NCBI RefSeq assembly: GCF_963691685.1
Contig: NZ_OY829290.1
Span: forward strand, 4,491,001-4,555,000
Direction: 5' to 3'
From: Thalassovita sp.
GTDB taxonomy: Bacteria; Pseudomonadota; Alphaproteobacteria; Rhodobacterales; Rhodobacteraceae
Length of the DNA stretch: 64,000 bases
Shown here in pieces: positions 10,801 through 18,238 of the stretch (position 1 is its first letter; each line of letters starts with the position of its first letter). Made by a program: the position numbers and the translations under genes. A model generated the notes under the pieces. That model was given only the letters and a program-made list of their open reading frames with translations. It was not told where the DNA came from and did not search any database.

Positions 10801-11258
10801 CGCCGCAGGCGCAGTGGCCCACACGGGCGGCCAAACTGCTGGCCACGGGCGAGGATGCGGCGGGCGACGACGCGGTGCCGGCCCTACTGGCGGAAGCTAC
10901 AGCCGTCCTGACCACCCCCGGCCTGCAACACCTGTTCACCGATCTGGCGCTGGCGGAGGTGTCGGTCAGTGCCACGTTGGAAGCCCTGCAAGGGCGGCGC
11001 ATTCACGGCACCATCGACCGCCTCATTATCGATCACGACTCTGTGCTTGCGGTGGATTTCAAAACCAATGCCACGGTGCCCGCAGGCCCCGCCGAATGCC
11101 CCCTTGGGCTGTTGCGGCAAATGGCGGCCTATGCCCATGCTTTGCAACAGATTTACCCGGACAAACAGGTGAAAACAGCGCTGCTCTGGACCCGCACCGC
11201 GGAGCTGATGTTGTTGCCTGAAACATTGGTCACACAATCCCTTGAGGCGCCCCTCTGA
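7884..11258 (+). CDS. addA: Double-strand break repair helicase-nuclease AddA
   Basis: 1124 residues. UvrD/Rep superfamily-1 helicase motifs are clear: Walker A ANAGSGKT (residues 24-31), TYTKAAASEM, the Walker B segment VDEAQDTSPAQWK near residue 389, GDKKQSIYSFQGA, and VHGSKGLEAP. A C-terminal RecB-type nuclease carries AVDFKTN near residue 1054. The start ATG overlaps the addB stop (ATGA), with GGAGG 7 nt upstream. It forms the AddAB complex with the preceding gene. The end of the overlapping operon is here; trxA follows after 74 nt with its own promoter-like sequence. Confidence 0.97.
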   Translation: MKRNEATEKQVRAARPNHSTWLSANAGSGKTRVLTDRVARLLLEDVQPQHILCLTYTKAAASEMQNRLFKRLGEWAMLGDDAVRAQLLDLGVSGAVSNEDLRNARTLFARAIETPGGLKIQTIHSFCSSLLRRFPLEARVSPQFAEMEDRAAALLRAEIVQDLAEGEHADVVKRLAQFFGGEDFEGLTAGIVHKRADLAEPLDHAGVMALFDLPADFDTVSLEKDVFLGGEDALIADILPYLDAGTSTDQKAATSLRLIPELSLKTLPMLEKLFLFGASAASPFGAKIGKFPTKKTQANLGTLLPKLEDFMRRIEDARARRLSFAAAQKTLALHDFAGLFLPAYERRKQMMGWLDFDDLILKARDLLTDPAVAAWVLYRLDGGIDHILVDEAQDTSPAQWKVIELLAQEFTSGEGARTDKERTIFVVGDKKQSIYSFQGADPREFDRMQAEFADRLGATEKPLNAMELQFSFRSSHAILSLVDETFKGRDQSGFPEGSEHRAFKDQMPGRVDLWPVIDPTKDDSDEEWETPVDRLGAKHHMVQLADRIAREIRRMVDEKVTIPAEIGHSGNYQMRPVSEGDFLILVQRRSALFAEIIRACKEQRLAIAGADRLKVGAELAVRDLAALMSFLATPEDSYSLAVALKSPLFGWGEQQLFDLAHRRKERHLWQALRNRRAEFPEELAVLDDLRSKADFLRPYDLIERILTRHDGRRKLLARLGDEAEDGINAFLAQALSYERSAVPSLIGFLQWMETDELEIKRQMDAASDRIRVMTVHGSKGLEAPIVIMPDTGKRLVQLRDDLLEEDGQVMWRVSSDQMPAKMASARDARLAAEEAERDRLLYVAMTRAEKWLIVAAAGDLGKDGNAWYDKIGAAMDRQGAGEHDFPFGTGKRVSHGNWSADLAPAKQAETTPEVTLPTWAKTEATAPTHGQGTLSPSDLGGAKALAGDAGLDEEAAKKRGRQIHLLLEHLPDAPQAQWPTRAAKLLATGEDAAGDDAVPALLAEATAVLTTPGLQHLFTDLALAEVSVSATLEALQGRRIHGTIDRLIIDHDSVLAVDFKTNATVPAGPAECPLGLLRQMAAYAHALQQIYPDKQVKTALLWTRTAELMLLPETLVTQSLEAPL

Positions 11259-11271
11259 GCGCTATGTCATC

Positions 11272-11300
11272 TTGACGCCGCTCAGGCGGATACCTAGGTT
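11272..11300 (+). promoter_or_regulatory. Probable sigma-70-type promoter of trxA
   Basis: TTGACG, 17 nt, TAGGTT, ending 32 nt before the trxA start. The -35 is near perfect; the -10 keeps only the outer TA...T positions, as does the promoter-like site before hslU. Confidence 0.4.
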
Positions 11301-11332
11301 CGCCTTCGAACTCAGTCTTTAGGAGAGAACCC

Positions 11333-11653
11333 ATGGCCACCGTCGCTGCCACCGATGCCACCTTTGATGCCGAAGTCAAACAGTCCGATGTCCCCGTTGT
11401 TGTGGACTTCTGGGCGGAATGGTGCGGCCCCTGTAAACAGATCGGCCCGGCCCTGGAAGAGCTGTCGGCTGAGATGGAAGGCAAAGTGAAAATCGTCAAA
11501 GTTGACGTTGACAGCAACCCGCAGGCCGCCGCCGCCATGGGCGTGCGTGGCATCCCGGCGCTGTTCATCTTCAAAGACGGTCAGGTGATCTCAAACCGTG
11601 CCGGCGCCGCACCCAAGGCCGCGCTGCAGAGCTGGATCAACGAGTCAATCTAA
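11333..11653 (+). CDS. trxA: Thioredoxin
   Basis: 106 residues with the canonical active site WAEWCGPCK and the conserved cis-proline stretch RGIPALFIF, i.e. cytoplasmic thioredoxin 1. It reduces protein disulfides, using electrons from thioredoxin reductase. A strong ribosome site (TAGGAGAG) precedes the start. The gene lies after addA, as in many alphaproteobacteria, and ends in a strong terminator, so it is the last gene of this plus-strand block. Confidence 0.97.
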   Translation: MATVAATDATFDAEVKQSDVPVVVDFWAEWCGPCKQIGPALEELSAEMEGKVKIVKVDVDSNPQAAAAMGVRGIPALFIFKDGQVISNRAGAAPKAALQSWINESI

Positions 11654-11686
11654 GCCCTCACCCTCGGGACATCGAAAACACCATAG

Positions 11687-11714
11687 ACCCCCGGCCTCAT
11701 GGCTGGGGGTTTTG
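11687..11714 (+). terminator. Rho-independent terminator of trxA
   Basis: A 10-bp stem (11687-11696 with 11701-11710, one G-U pair) with loop TCAT, followed by TTTT. Confidence 0.8.
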
Positions 11715-11720
11715 CCTTTC

Positions 11721-11795
11721 AATGACCCTCAAATACTCCGGGGGGAGCGCGGCAGCGCGATGGGGCAGCGCCCCGCCGATCTGCCTCAGATCGGC
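11721..11795. repeat. GC-rich extragenic hairpin cluster
   Basis: Between trxA and the minus-strand gene end are three successive small hairpins: GCGC/GCGC (about 11747-11758), GGGGC-AGC-GCCCC (11762-11774) and a perfect 9-bp stem 11775-11783/11787-11795 that spans the stop codon of the minus-strand gene. They are preceded by CTCAAATACTCCGGGGGG, a sequence style I associate with repeated intergenic elements in roseobacters. It may also end transcription of the minus-strand gene. Confidence 0.45.
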
Positions 11796-12703
11796 CAGCC
11801 ACCGCGGCGGATCGCCTGACGGATCTTGTTCTCCGCCTCCTCACGGCCCGCGTTGATCGACATCTCCTGCCAGAACCACCAGATGTATCGTGCGTAATCC
11901 GGTGCCTCAGCCTGTACCGCGTCAAAAGCGGCATCGCGCCCATTACGGAACACATCCCCGGCGATGTGGTGGAAATCGACCCGCGCAAACAACACGCAAG
12001 GCTTACCGAAGAAATAGCCGTTAAACGCTACTGAGGAGTTCTGCGTCACCACATAGTCACAGCGCGCCAGCATCTCCTCCATCAGGGCCTCGCGCAGGCT
12101 GAGCCGGGGAAAGCGTTTGGCCAAGGTCTGCAGCTTGGCGCGCTCAGCACCTGTCACAATCTCATTGGGGTGCAGCGTTGCAACCACCCGGCGGCCGGGA
12201 TCGCGTTGCAACGTAGCGACCAGCATTTCGATAGGCGAACAGGTTTGAAAGGACCGGCGTTCTGCCAGGCGGCCCTGCAGTGGCACGTAGACAAACCCAT
12301 CCCGGCCAATATCCTGCACCGCCTCCCCAAACAGGCGTTTGCGCCAGAAATTGTAGAATTTCTGTGCTTCGCCGCCGTCGATCTTCTCGGGCTTGAAGCG
12401 GGCTTTGGCGACCCGCCAATCCCAGCGTTCGGTGGTCGGTTCAATCTGCCAGAACGGGTAGTGATAGACCCGGCGCATGGTCAGGCCCCGCGCGTTCAGC
12501 GGCTGATCCATATGAAACATCGCATAGCTGTTGCGGGTCTCACTCTGACTGCGGTCTGACAGTGCATTGCCGTGGATGGCGGTTGAAAACCCACCCTTTT
12601 CCAGAACCGTGATCACCTTGTTGATGAAGTTATGTTTGCCCGCCTCAGCAGAGGATCTGAGCCCCGGTTCCAAATAGAAATCAACGTGTTTTTCAACCAT
12701 CAT
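11786..12703 (-). CDS. Conserved protein resembling capsule polysaccharide export/GT-B proteins
   Basis: 305 residues, no signal peptide or membrane helix. The C-terminal half has VVATLHPNEIVTGAE and CDYVVTQNSSVAFNGYFFGKP, a pattern like the donor-binding half of KpsS/LipB-type capsule proteins and other GT-B glycosyltransferases (VTxNSSVxxxxxxxGKP). The N-terminal half is unfamiliar. It is a single gene between two plus-strand genes and transcribed away from hslV. No clear ribosome site precedes the MM start. A role in surface-sugar handling is inference; no other polysaccharide genes are nearby. Confidence 0.6.
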   Translation of the reverse strand: MMVEKHVDFYLEPGLRSSAEAGKHNFINKVITVLEKGGFSTAIHGNALSDRSQSETRNSYAMFHMDQPLNARGLTMRRVYHYPFWQIEPTTERWDWRVAKARFKPEKIDGGEAQKFYNFWRKRLFGEAVQDIGRDGFVYVPLQGRLAERRSFQTCSPIEMLVATLQRDPGRRVVATLHPNEIVTGAERAKLQTLAKRFPRLSLREALMEEMLARCDYVVTQNSSVAFNGYFFGKPCVLFARVDFHHIAGDVFRNGRDAAFDAVQAEAPDYARYIWWFWQEMSINAGREEAENKIRQAIRRGGWPI

Positions 12704-12753
12704 GTGGCGAAGCTACGGGTTGCGCCCGCGCAGGGCAAGGCTGACGCGCACCT

Positions 12754-12782
12754 CTTGTGTTGATGCGGCGCAGCTTCCATAT
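12754..12782 (+). promoter_or_regulatory. Sigma-32 (RpoH) type promoter of hslV
   Basis: CTTGTG, 15 nt, TTCCATAT. This fits the heat-shock pattern CTTGAA-N13-15-CCCCATNT in spacing and at most positions. It ends 24 nt before the start of hslV, a gene of the classic RpoH regulon. A strong AGGAGG ribosome site at 12796-12801 follows. Confidence 0.5.
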
Positions 12783-12806
12783 AGGCGCAGACGATAGGAG
12801 GCAGAC

Positions 12807-13376
12807 ATGGCAGACGACAACACATCGGGAACCTTCCCCGGCTGGCACGGCACCACGATCATCGGGGTGCGCAAAGGGGGCGAAGTGGTGATTGCCGGTG
12901 ATGGGCAGGTCTCGCTCGGCCAGACCGTGATCAAAGGCTCCGCCCGCAAGGTGCGCCGCCTCAGCCCCGGCGGTCATGACGTGATCTGCGGCTTTGCAGG
13001 ATCCACCGCGGATGCCTTCACCCTGCTGGAACGGTTGGAGGCCAAACTGGAGGCCACGCCCGGCCAACTGGCCCGCGCCAGCGTTGAGTTGGCCAAAGAC
13101 TGGCGCACCGATAAGTACCTGAAAAACCTTGAGGCCATGCTGATCGTCACCGACGGGCGCGACATGTTCGTGATCACCGGCGCCGGCGATGTGCTGGAGC
13201 CGGAACATGACGTCACCGCGATCGGGTCCGGCGGCAACTTCGCCCTGGCTGCGGCGCGCGGCATGATGGACAGCGACCGCAACGCTGAACAGGTGGCCCG
13301 TGACGCCATGGCGATTGCCGCTGATATCTGCGTTTATACCAATGGCCGGCTGACGGTCGAAGCCATCAAGGGCTAA
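12807..13376 (+). CDS. hslV: ATP-dependent protease subunit HslV (ClpQ)
   Basis: 189 residues. After a 15-residue propeptide ending in WHG comes the catalytic N-terminal threonine of the mature chain (TTIIGVRKGGEVVIAGDGQVS). HslV forms the double-hexamer proteolytic core fed by the HslU ATPase, which is encoded 1.8 kb downstream rather than adjacent. A heat-shock-type promoter precedes it and a strong terminator follows immediately, so hslV is probably transcribed separately from hslU. Confidence 0.97.
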   Translation: MADDNTSGTFPGWHGTTIIGVRKGGEVVIAGDGQVSLGQTVIKGSARKVRRLSPGGHDVICGFAGSTADAFTLLERLEAKLEATPGQLARASVELAKDWRTDKYLKNLEAMLIVTDGRDMFVITGAGDVLEPEHDVTAIGSGGNFALAAARGMMDSDRNAEQVARDAMAIAADICVYTNGRLTVEAIKG

Positions 13377-13386
13377 GCCCAGTGAC

Positions 13387-13411
13387 AGGCCGGCGCTTGC
13401 CGGCCTTTTTT
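13387..13411 (+). terminator. Rho-independent terminator of hslV
   Basis: AGGCCGGC-GCTT-GCCGGCCT, a perfect 8-bp stem, followed by a run of T. Confidence 0.85.
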
Positions 13412-13438
13412 ATTTTCATTGCGAACAGGATATTCACC

Positions 13439-14503
13439 ATGATTGACCGCGACGATATTCGCGCCGCCGTAGGGTCGGGCCTGCTGAGTGAGGCACAGGC
13501 TGCGTCACTGGCGGCCCTGGCAGATAGCCGCAGGGGCGCGCGGGAAAACCTGGCGCCGGGGGATGAGCCGTTTGAGCTGTTCAAAGGCTTCAATGAGATC
13601 TTCATCGTCATCGGATTGATGATCCTTGCCGGTGGCTGGATCGCCGTGAACTCGCTGTCGGCTTTGGGTGAGATCACCAATGTGCAGCTGAAAGTCGCCT
13701 CAACCGCCGCCGTGGGGGCGGTGATCCTATGGGCGCTGTCGGAATATTTCATTCGCCGCCGCCGGATGGTGGCGCCCGCCATTGCGCTCTCGGTGTTTTG
13801 GGCCGCCAACGCCGGGTCCGGCATCACCGCCTATTTCGCCCAGCCCTTTATGGTCGCGCAGGAGGATCTATCCTCGCTGCCGCTGCCATTGGCGCTGACC
13901 ACCGCCGCTGTAGCGCTTTACTGGCTGCGCTTCCGGGTGCCGTTTGCGATGGCGCTGATCGCCGTTGGCGTCTTTGCCCTGGCCTTGATGATGGGCGCAA
14001 ATCGCGCTGGCACGCCGGAAGACATCAGCGATCTGTTCCTGCTGTCTGCGGATGGGCCTTTCGCCTTTATCACCCTGGCGGTTGGCGTGGCGGTCTTCGC
14101 CGTTGCGATGATTTTCGACATGTCGGACCCACACCGTGTGACCCGCCGGTCGGCGCAGGGGTTCTGGCTGCATGTGGTGGCGGCCCCTGCATTGGTGAAC
14201 ACCATTGCCCTGTCACTGCTGAACAGCGAAAGCGCCTCGGCCTATACGATCCTGATGGTCTGGCTGGTGGGTTTCGCGCTGGTGGCCATTATCATCGACC
14301 GCCGGTCGTTCCTGATTGCCGCGATTGGCTACACCGTCACGCTGGCAGGCACTGTGTTTGATGGCGAAGGGGCGGCGATGACCATCTTGTTGCTGGGCAT
14401 CTTCCTGGTGGTTCTGGGGGCCTTCTGGGCGCGGATCCGCGCCGCGCTGCTGGCCCCGTTGGAGGCGATCCTGCCGCTGCACCGGCTGCCCCCGTCCCAT
14501 TAA
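13439..14503 (+). CDS. DUF2157-type polytopic membrane protein
   Basis: 354 residues from ATG 13439 (ACAGGA 8 nt upstream); a longer frame starting at 13382 would begin inside the hslV terminator. The soluble N-terminus (about 60 residues, IDRDDIRAAVGSGLLSEAQAA) resembles the cytoplasmic part of DUF2157 proteins and is followed by roughly ten hydrophobic helices in pairs. Function is unknown. It sits between hslV and hslU and ends at a bidirectional terminator facing the DM13 gene. Confidence 0.8.
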   Translation: MIDRDDIRAAVGSGLLSEAQAASLAALADSRRGARENLAPGDEPFELFKGFNEIFIVIGLMILAGGWIAVNSLSALGEITNVQLKVASTAAVGAVILWALSEYFIRRRRMVAPAIALSVFWAANAGSGITAYFAQPFMVAQEDLSSLPLPLALTTAAVALYWLRFRVPFAMALIAVGVFALALMMGANRAGTPEDISDLFLLSADGPFAFITLAVGVAVFAVAMIFDMSDPHRVTRRSAQGFWLHVVAAPALVNTIALSLLNSESASAYTILMVWLVGFALVAIIIDRRSFLIAAIGYTVTLAGTVFDGEGAAMTILLLGIFLVVLGAFWARIRAALLAPLEAILPLHRLPPSH

Positions 14504-14522
14504 ACGGGCATAGGGAACACAA

Positions 14523-14549
14523 AAAGGGGCAGCGCGATGCTGCCCCTTT
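14523..14549. terminator. Bidirectional terminator between convergent genes
   Basis: AAAGGGGCAGC-GCGAT-GCTGCCCCTTT: an 11-bp perfect stem with A-run on the left and T-run on the right, placed between the DUF2157 gene and the minus-strand DM13 gene. Confidence 0.85.
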
Positions 14550-14569
14550 GTTACAGGTGAATTCTGCGA

Positions 14570-14965
14570 TTATTTCAGTTTCGCCACGCCCAGCGGGACG
14601 CTGGCAACCTCACACCAGATATAAACCTCATTGTATTGCGAGATCCCTTTGGTCTTGGGCACCGCATAATACTGTTTGCCCTTCAGACGCAGCAACGCGC
14701 CCAGGTGGCTGTCAGGGTCATAGGTACCATCTGTGCCAAAGCCCACGCGCGGGTCCGGCCCGCCATCAAGCGAGAAGTCATCGCCCAGTTCGACCACATA
14801 TTTGTCTTCAATCTCAACGATTTGCACGGATCCGCTGGTCACGTGGTTTGACCGGCCTTCAAAGGTTCCCTTTTCCCCGATCATCGCTGCGGATGCGGGG
14901 CGGGCAAGGGTGCTGACAGCAGCGGTGGCGGCGGTGGCGGCAAAAAACTGGCGGCGGTTCATCAT
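14570..14965 (-). CDS. Tat-exported DM13 domain protein
   Basis: 131 residues from the MM start at 14965, which has a GAGGAG ribosome site; an in-frame extension to 15190 is basic and unlike a protein start, and would overlap the hslU start. The N-terminus NRRQFFAATAATAAVSTLA is a twin-arginine type signal peptide ending near ASA-AM. The rest matches a DM13 domain (GTFEGRSNHVTSGSVQIVE ... YNEVYIWCEVASVPLGVAKL), including the single conserved Cys. DM13 domains are proposed to carry redox cofactors, but no biochemical role is clear here. It probably functions in the periplasm. Confidence 0.85.
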   Translation of the reverse strand: MMNRRQFFAATAATAAVSTLARPASAAMIGEKGTFEGRSNHVTSGSVQIVEIEDKYVVELGDDFSLDGGPDPRVGFGTDGTYDPDSHLGALLRLKGKQYYAVPKTKGISQYNEVYIWCEVASVPLGVAKLK

Positions 14966-15116
14966 TTTCGCTCTCCTCTCATGTAAGCTCGCCCTCATGA
15001 GAACAGGCGTGATGCGGCGAAGATAGCCATGCTCACCGCGCTGTGACGGCCCGTTATGGGGCGTGACCCTTTGTGACAGCCCCACCCCCGACATGAGCAC
15101 CCGCTTGCCGATCACC

Positions 15117-15144
15117 TTGCGTTTTCGGCCACCGTGCTTAGGTT
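15117..15144 (+). promoter_or_regulatory. Possible promoter of hslU
   Basis: TTGCGT, 16 nt, TAGGTT, ending 30 nt before the hslU start. The -10 is identical to that proposed for trxA. No good RpoH -10 was seen here, in contrast to hslV. Confidence 0.35.
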
Positions 15145-15174
15145 CCCCGGTGACAACAAGAAAGCATGAGACAC

Positions 15175-16482
15175 ATGACCGATCTGACACCGCGTGAAAT
15201 CGTATCCGAGCTGGACCGCTTTATCATTGGCCAAAATGACGCCAAGCGGGCCGTGGCCGTGGCGCTGCGCAACCGTTGGCGGCGCAAGCAGCTGTCGGAT
15301 GATCTGCGCGATGAGGTCTATCCGAAAAACATCCTGATGATCGGCCCCACCGGCGTTGGTAAAACCGAGATCTCACGCCGTCTGGCCAAATTGGCCCGGG
15401 CCCCCTTTATCAAGGTTGAGGCGACCAAGTTCACCGAAGTGGGCTACGTTGGCCGCGATGTGGAACAGATCGTGCGCGATCTGGTGGATGCCTCGATCGC
15501 AATGACCCGCGAATTGATGCGCGAAGATGTGAAAGCCAAGGCGCGTCAGGCGGCTGAGGATCGTGTGATCACCGCCATCGCCGGCGAAGATGCCCGCGAA
15601 GGCACCCGTGACATGTTCCGCCGCAAGCTGATCGCGGGTGAATTGGACAACACCATGATCGAACTGGATCTGGCGGACACCTCAAACCCGATGTCGATGT
15701 TCGACATTCCGGGCCAGCCCGGCAACCAGATGGGCATGATGAACCTTGGCGATATCTTCGGCAAAGCCCTGGGCGGCCGCACCACCCGGCGCAAGATGAC
15801 CGTTGCTGAAAGCTATGAGATCCTGATCGGTGAAGAAGCGGATAAACTGCTGGATGATGAGACCGTCACCAAAACCGCCCTCGATGCGGTGGAACAGAAC
15901 GGCATCGTGTTTCTGGACGAAATCGACAAAGTCTGCGCCCGGCAGGAGGCCCGCGGTGGCGACGTCAGCCGTGAGGGTGTGCAGCGCGACCTGTTGCCCC
16001 TGATCGAAGGCACCACCGTCAGCACCAAACATGGGCCGGTGAAAACCGACCACATCCTGTTCATCGCCTCAGGCGCCTTCCACATCGCCAAACCCTCGGA
16101 CCTGTTGCCGGAACTGCAGGGCCGTCTGCCCATTCGGGTGGAGCTGCGGGCGCTGACCGAAGAGGATTTCGTGCGCATCCTGACCGAAACCGACAACGCG
16201 CTGACCCGCCAGTACACCGCGCTGATGGGCACTGAGGAGGTGGAAGTCACCTTCACCGAAGAGGGGATCGCAGCGCTGGCCAAGATCGCCGCTGACGTGA
16301 ACCAAAGCGTGGAGAATATCGGCGCGCGGCGTCTTTACACCGTGATGGAGCGTGTTTTTGAAGAGCTGAGCTTCACCGCGCCAGACCGGTCCGGCCAATC
16401 TGTCACCGTGGATGAAGCCTTCGTGCAGGAAAATCTGGGCGAATTGACAAAATCCGCCGACGTCAGCCGCTACGTCCTATAG
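15175..16482 (+). CDS. hslU: ATP-dependent protease ATPase subunit HslU (ClpY)
   Basis: 435 residues from ATG 15175, giving the family's usual start MTDLTPREIVSELDRFIIGQ; an upstream in-frame ATG at 15166 adds three residues. AAA+ motifs are GPTGVGKTE (Walker A, about residues 57-65), VFLDEIDKV (Walker B), the I-domain between them, and the C-terminal sensor-2 region ending in RYVL, the tail that inserts into HslV. It unfolds substrates for HslV. It has its own possible promoter because two unrelated genes separate it from hslV. Confidence 0.97.
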   Translation: MTDLTPREIVSELDRFIIGQNDAKRAVAVALRNRWRRKQLSDDLRDEVYPKNILMIGPTGVGKTEISRRLAKLARAPFIKVEATKFTEVGYVGRDVEQIVRDLVDASIAMTRELMREDVKAKARQAAEDRVITAIAGEDAREGTRDMFRRKLIAGELDNTMIELDLADTSNPMSMFDIPGQPGNQMGMMNLGDIFGKALGGRTTRRKMTVAESYEILIGEEADKLLDDETVTKTALDAVEQNGIVFLDEIDKVCARQEARGGDVSREGVQRDLLPLIEGTTVSTKHGPVKTDHILFIASGAFHIAKPSDLLPELQGRLPIRVELRALTEEDFVRILTETDNALTRQYTALMGTEEVEVTFTEEGIAALAKIAADVNQSVENIGARRLYTVMERVFEELSFTAPDRSGQSVTVDEAFVQENLGELTKSADVSRYVL

Positions 16483-16540
16483 TCAGGGCGGCCGAAACGC
16501 ACTAGCTCTAGGGTGTCTTGATGGCACCCGGAGCATTGCT

Positions 16541-17641
16541 TTGCGTCTTTTTCTGATCTCATTTTTTATCCTCCTGACCGCCTGCGCTGATCGTTTGGCG
16601 GTGCCTGTTTCAGATGGGCCCGTTGCGGGCGGCGATGAACAAACCATTTTGGTCGCCTCCCTGCGGGACAGCATGGGCACCGATTGGTTCACTGGCGAAC
16701 GCGCAGAAACCCTCAGCTTCCTTGATGTTGATGTCGCCATTCCGCCGGAACGTGACACGGGTCAGCTACGCCTGCACCGGCACGCTAATGTTGATCCTGC
16801 GAAGTATTTCACCATCACGGACCGGCAGGATTATGACAGCCGCCGTGCCTTCAGCCGGGCCATCCAGAACCAGATGAAAGATGTGCCGCGCGATCAGCAG
16901 GATCTGGTGATCTACGTGCATGGCTACAACAACAGCTTTGCTGATGGGGTGTTTCGCGCAGCGCAGATGGCGCATGATTTTGACATCACCGGCGCCATGC
17001 TGCATTTCAGCTGGCCCTCAGCCGCCAATTCACTGGGCTACACCTATGACCGCGACAGCGTGCTCTACTCCCGCGACGGGTTGGAGGAAACGCTGCGCGC
17101 CGCCGCCGATGCCAACCCCCGCAGGATCATTCTGATTGGCCATTCACTGGGCACCATGCTGGTCATGGAAACCCTGCGCCAGATCGAAATCAAAAGCCCG
17201 GGTTGGGCCGACCGCACCCTTGGTGGCGTTGTTCTGATTTCCCCGGATCTGGATGTGGACCTGTTTCAGGCGCAGGCCCGCCGCTTTGCCGAATTACCGC
17301 AACCCTTTGTGATCTTTGTCTCAAACAAAGACCGCGCCCTGCAGCTAAGCGCCATGATCAATGGCTATCACCCTCGTCTGGGCGGCCTTGAGAGTGCGGA
17401 GGAACTGTCAGAGTTTCCGCTGACCCTGATCGATGTCAGTGAATTTGCCGAAGGGTTGGGACCACAGCATTTCACCGTTGGCACCTCACCTGCATTGATC
17501 AAGATCCTGGGTGCTGGCAGTGAATTGCAATCCGCCTTTGACGAAGATCGCGCGGCGCGCTCTGGTCTGCTGCCGGGCACAGTCATCACGGCCCAACGGG
17601 CAACGCAGGTGATCCTGTCCCCGCTGTTGCTGACGCAGTGA
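16541..17641 (+). CDS. Lipoprotein alpha/beta hydrolase (DUF900 family)
   Basis: 366 residues starting at a TTG codon (16541) with GGAG 7 nt upstream; no in-frame ATG gives a full signal peptide. The lipobox LLTAC puts Cys near residue 15, so the protein should be a lipoprotein. The hydrolase core has VIYVHGYNN, and the nucleophile elbow GHSLGTM, typical of the DUF900/COG4782 esterase-like family. A 7-bp hairpin (16511-16529) precedes the ribosome site. Its stop codon abuts the stop of the minus-strand smr gene (TGA|TCA). Substrate unknown. Confidence 0.85.
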   Translation: MRLFLISFFILLTACADRLAVPVSDGPVAGGDEQTILVASLRDSMGTDWFTGERAETLSFLDVDVAIPPERDTGQLRLHRHANVDPAKYFTITDRQDYDSRRAFSRAIQNQMKDVPRDQQDLVIYVHGYNNSFADGVFRAAQMAHDFDITGAMLHFSWPSAANSLGYTYDRDSVLYSRDGLEETLRAAADANPRRIILIGHSLGTMLVMETLRQIEIKSPGWADRTLGGVVLISPDLDVDLFQAQARRFAELPQPFVIFVSNKDRALQLSAMINGYHPRLGGLESAEELSEFPLTLIDVSEFAEGLGPQHFTVGTSPALIKILGAGSELQSAFDEDRAARSGLLPGTVITAQRATQVILSPLLLTQ

Positions 17642-18238
17642 TCAGCGGCTGCGGCGCAGGTAAACGTAATAGGCGCCACTGCCGCCATGGCTGATATGGG
17701 CCTCTTGCACCTGCATCACGATGTGGTTCAGTGGCGCCATTTTTAGCCATTGCGGCACGTTGTGTTTCAACACGCCATAACGCACCGGGATCGGCCCACC
17801 CTCATCGCGGTGTTTGCCTTTACCGGTGATCACCAGCACCAGACGTTTGCCCTGGGCATGGGCCCGCTGCACAAAACCGATCAGGGCCGGATGCGCCTTA
17901 TCCATGGTCATGCCGTGCAGGTCGATCCGCCCCTCAGGCACCAGCTTGCCGCGTTTCATCTTGCCGTATTGTTTGGCGTCCATCTGCACCGGATCGCGGC
18001 GCAGCCCCTCCCGGATCGAAGGGGCCAGACTGTGCCCCGCGCCTGTGCTACCTGCCTTGGAGCCAACCTGAAACATCTCCAGATCAGCCGGGCTGTGATG
18101 TGCCTTGGGCTTCTTCATCGGTTTGGGTTTGGGCTTTGGCAGTTCCGCGCGGGGGCGTTCCGGGTGCAGCCGTTCGGCGGTTTCTGCCACCTTCTTCCAC
18201 AGCGCTACCTCTTCATCGTTCAGGCGGCGGCGGCTCAT
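17642..18238 (-). CDS. Smr domain protein
   Basis: 198 residues. A basic Lys/Pro-rich N-terminal region (PKPKPKPMKKPK) leads to a C-terminal Smr domain with the motifs IDLHGMT and VLVITGKGKH, the LDxH and TGxG signatures of MutS2-C-terminal/Smr nucleases. Stand-alone Smr proteins are candidate DNA or RNA endonucleases. It is the last gene of the Tim44-like/mltA/smr operon, overlapping mltA by 4 nt. Confidence 0.9.
   Translation of the reverse strand: MSRRRLNDEEVALWKKVAETAERLHPERPRAELPKPKPKPMKKPKAHHSPADLEMFQVGSKAGSTGAGHSLAPSIREGLRRDPVQMDAKQYGKMKRGKLVPEGRIDLHGMTMDKAHPALIGFVQRAHAQGKRLVLVITGKGKHRDEGGPIPVRYGVLKHNVPQWLKMAPLNHIVMQVQEAHISHGGSGAYYVYLRRSR

Noticed and set aside
14966..15190. N-terminal extension of the DM13 gene
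   Set aside because: The extension overlaps the hslU start, and the internal MM start has a good ribosome site and Tat signal.
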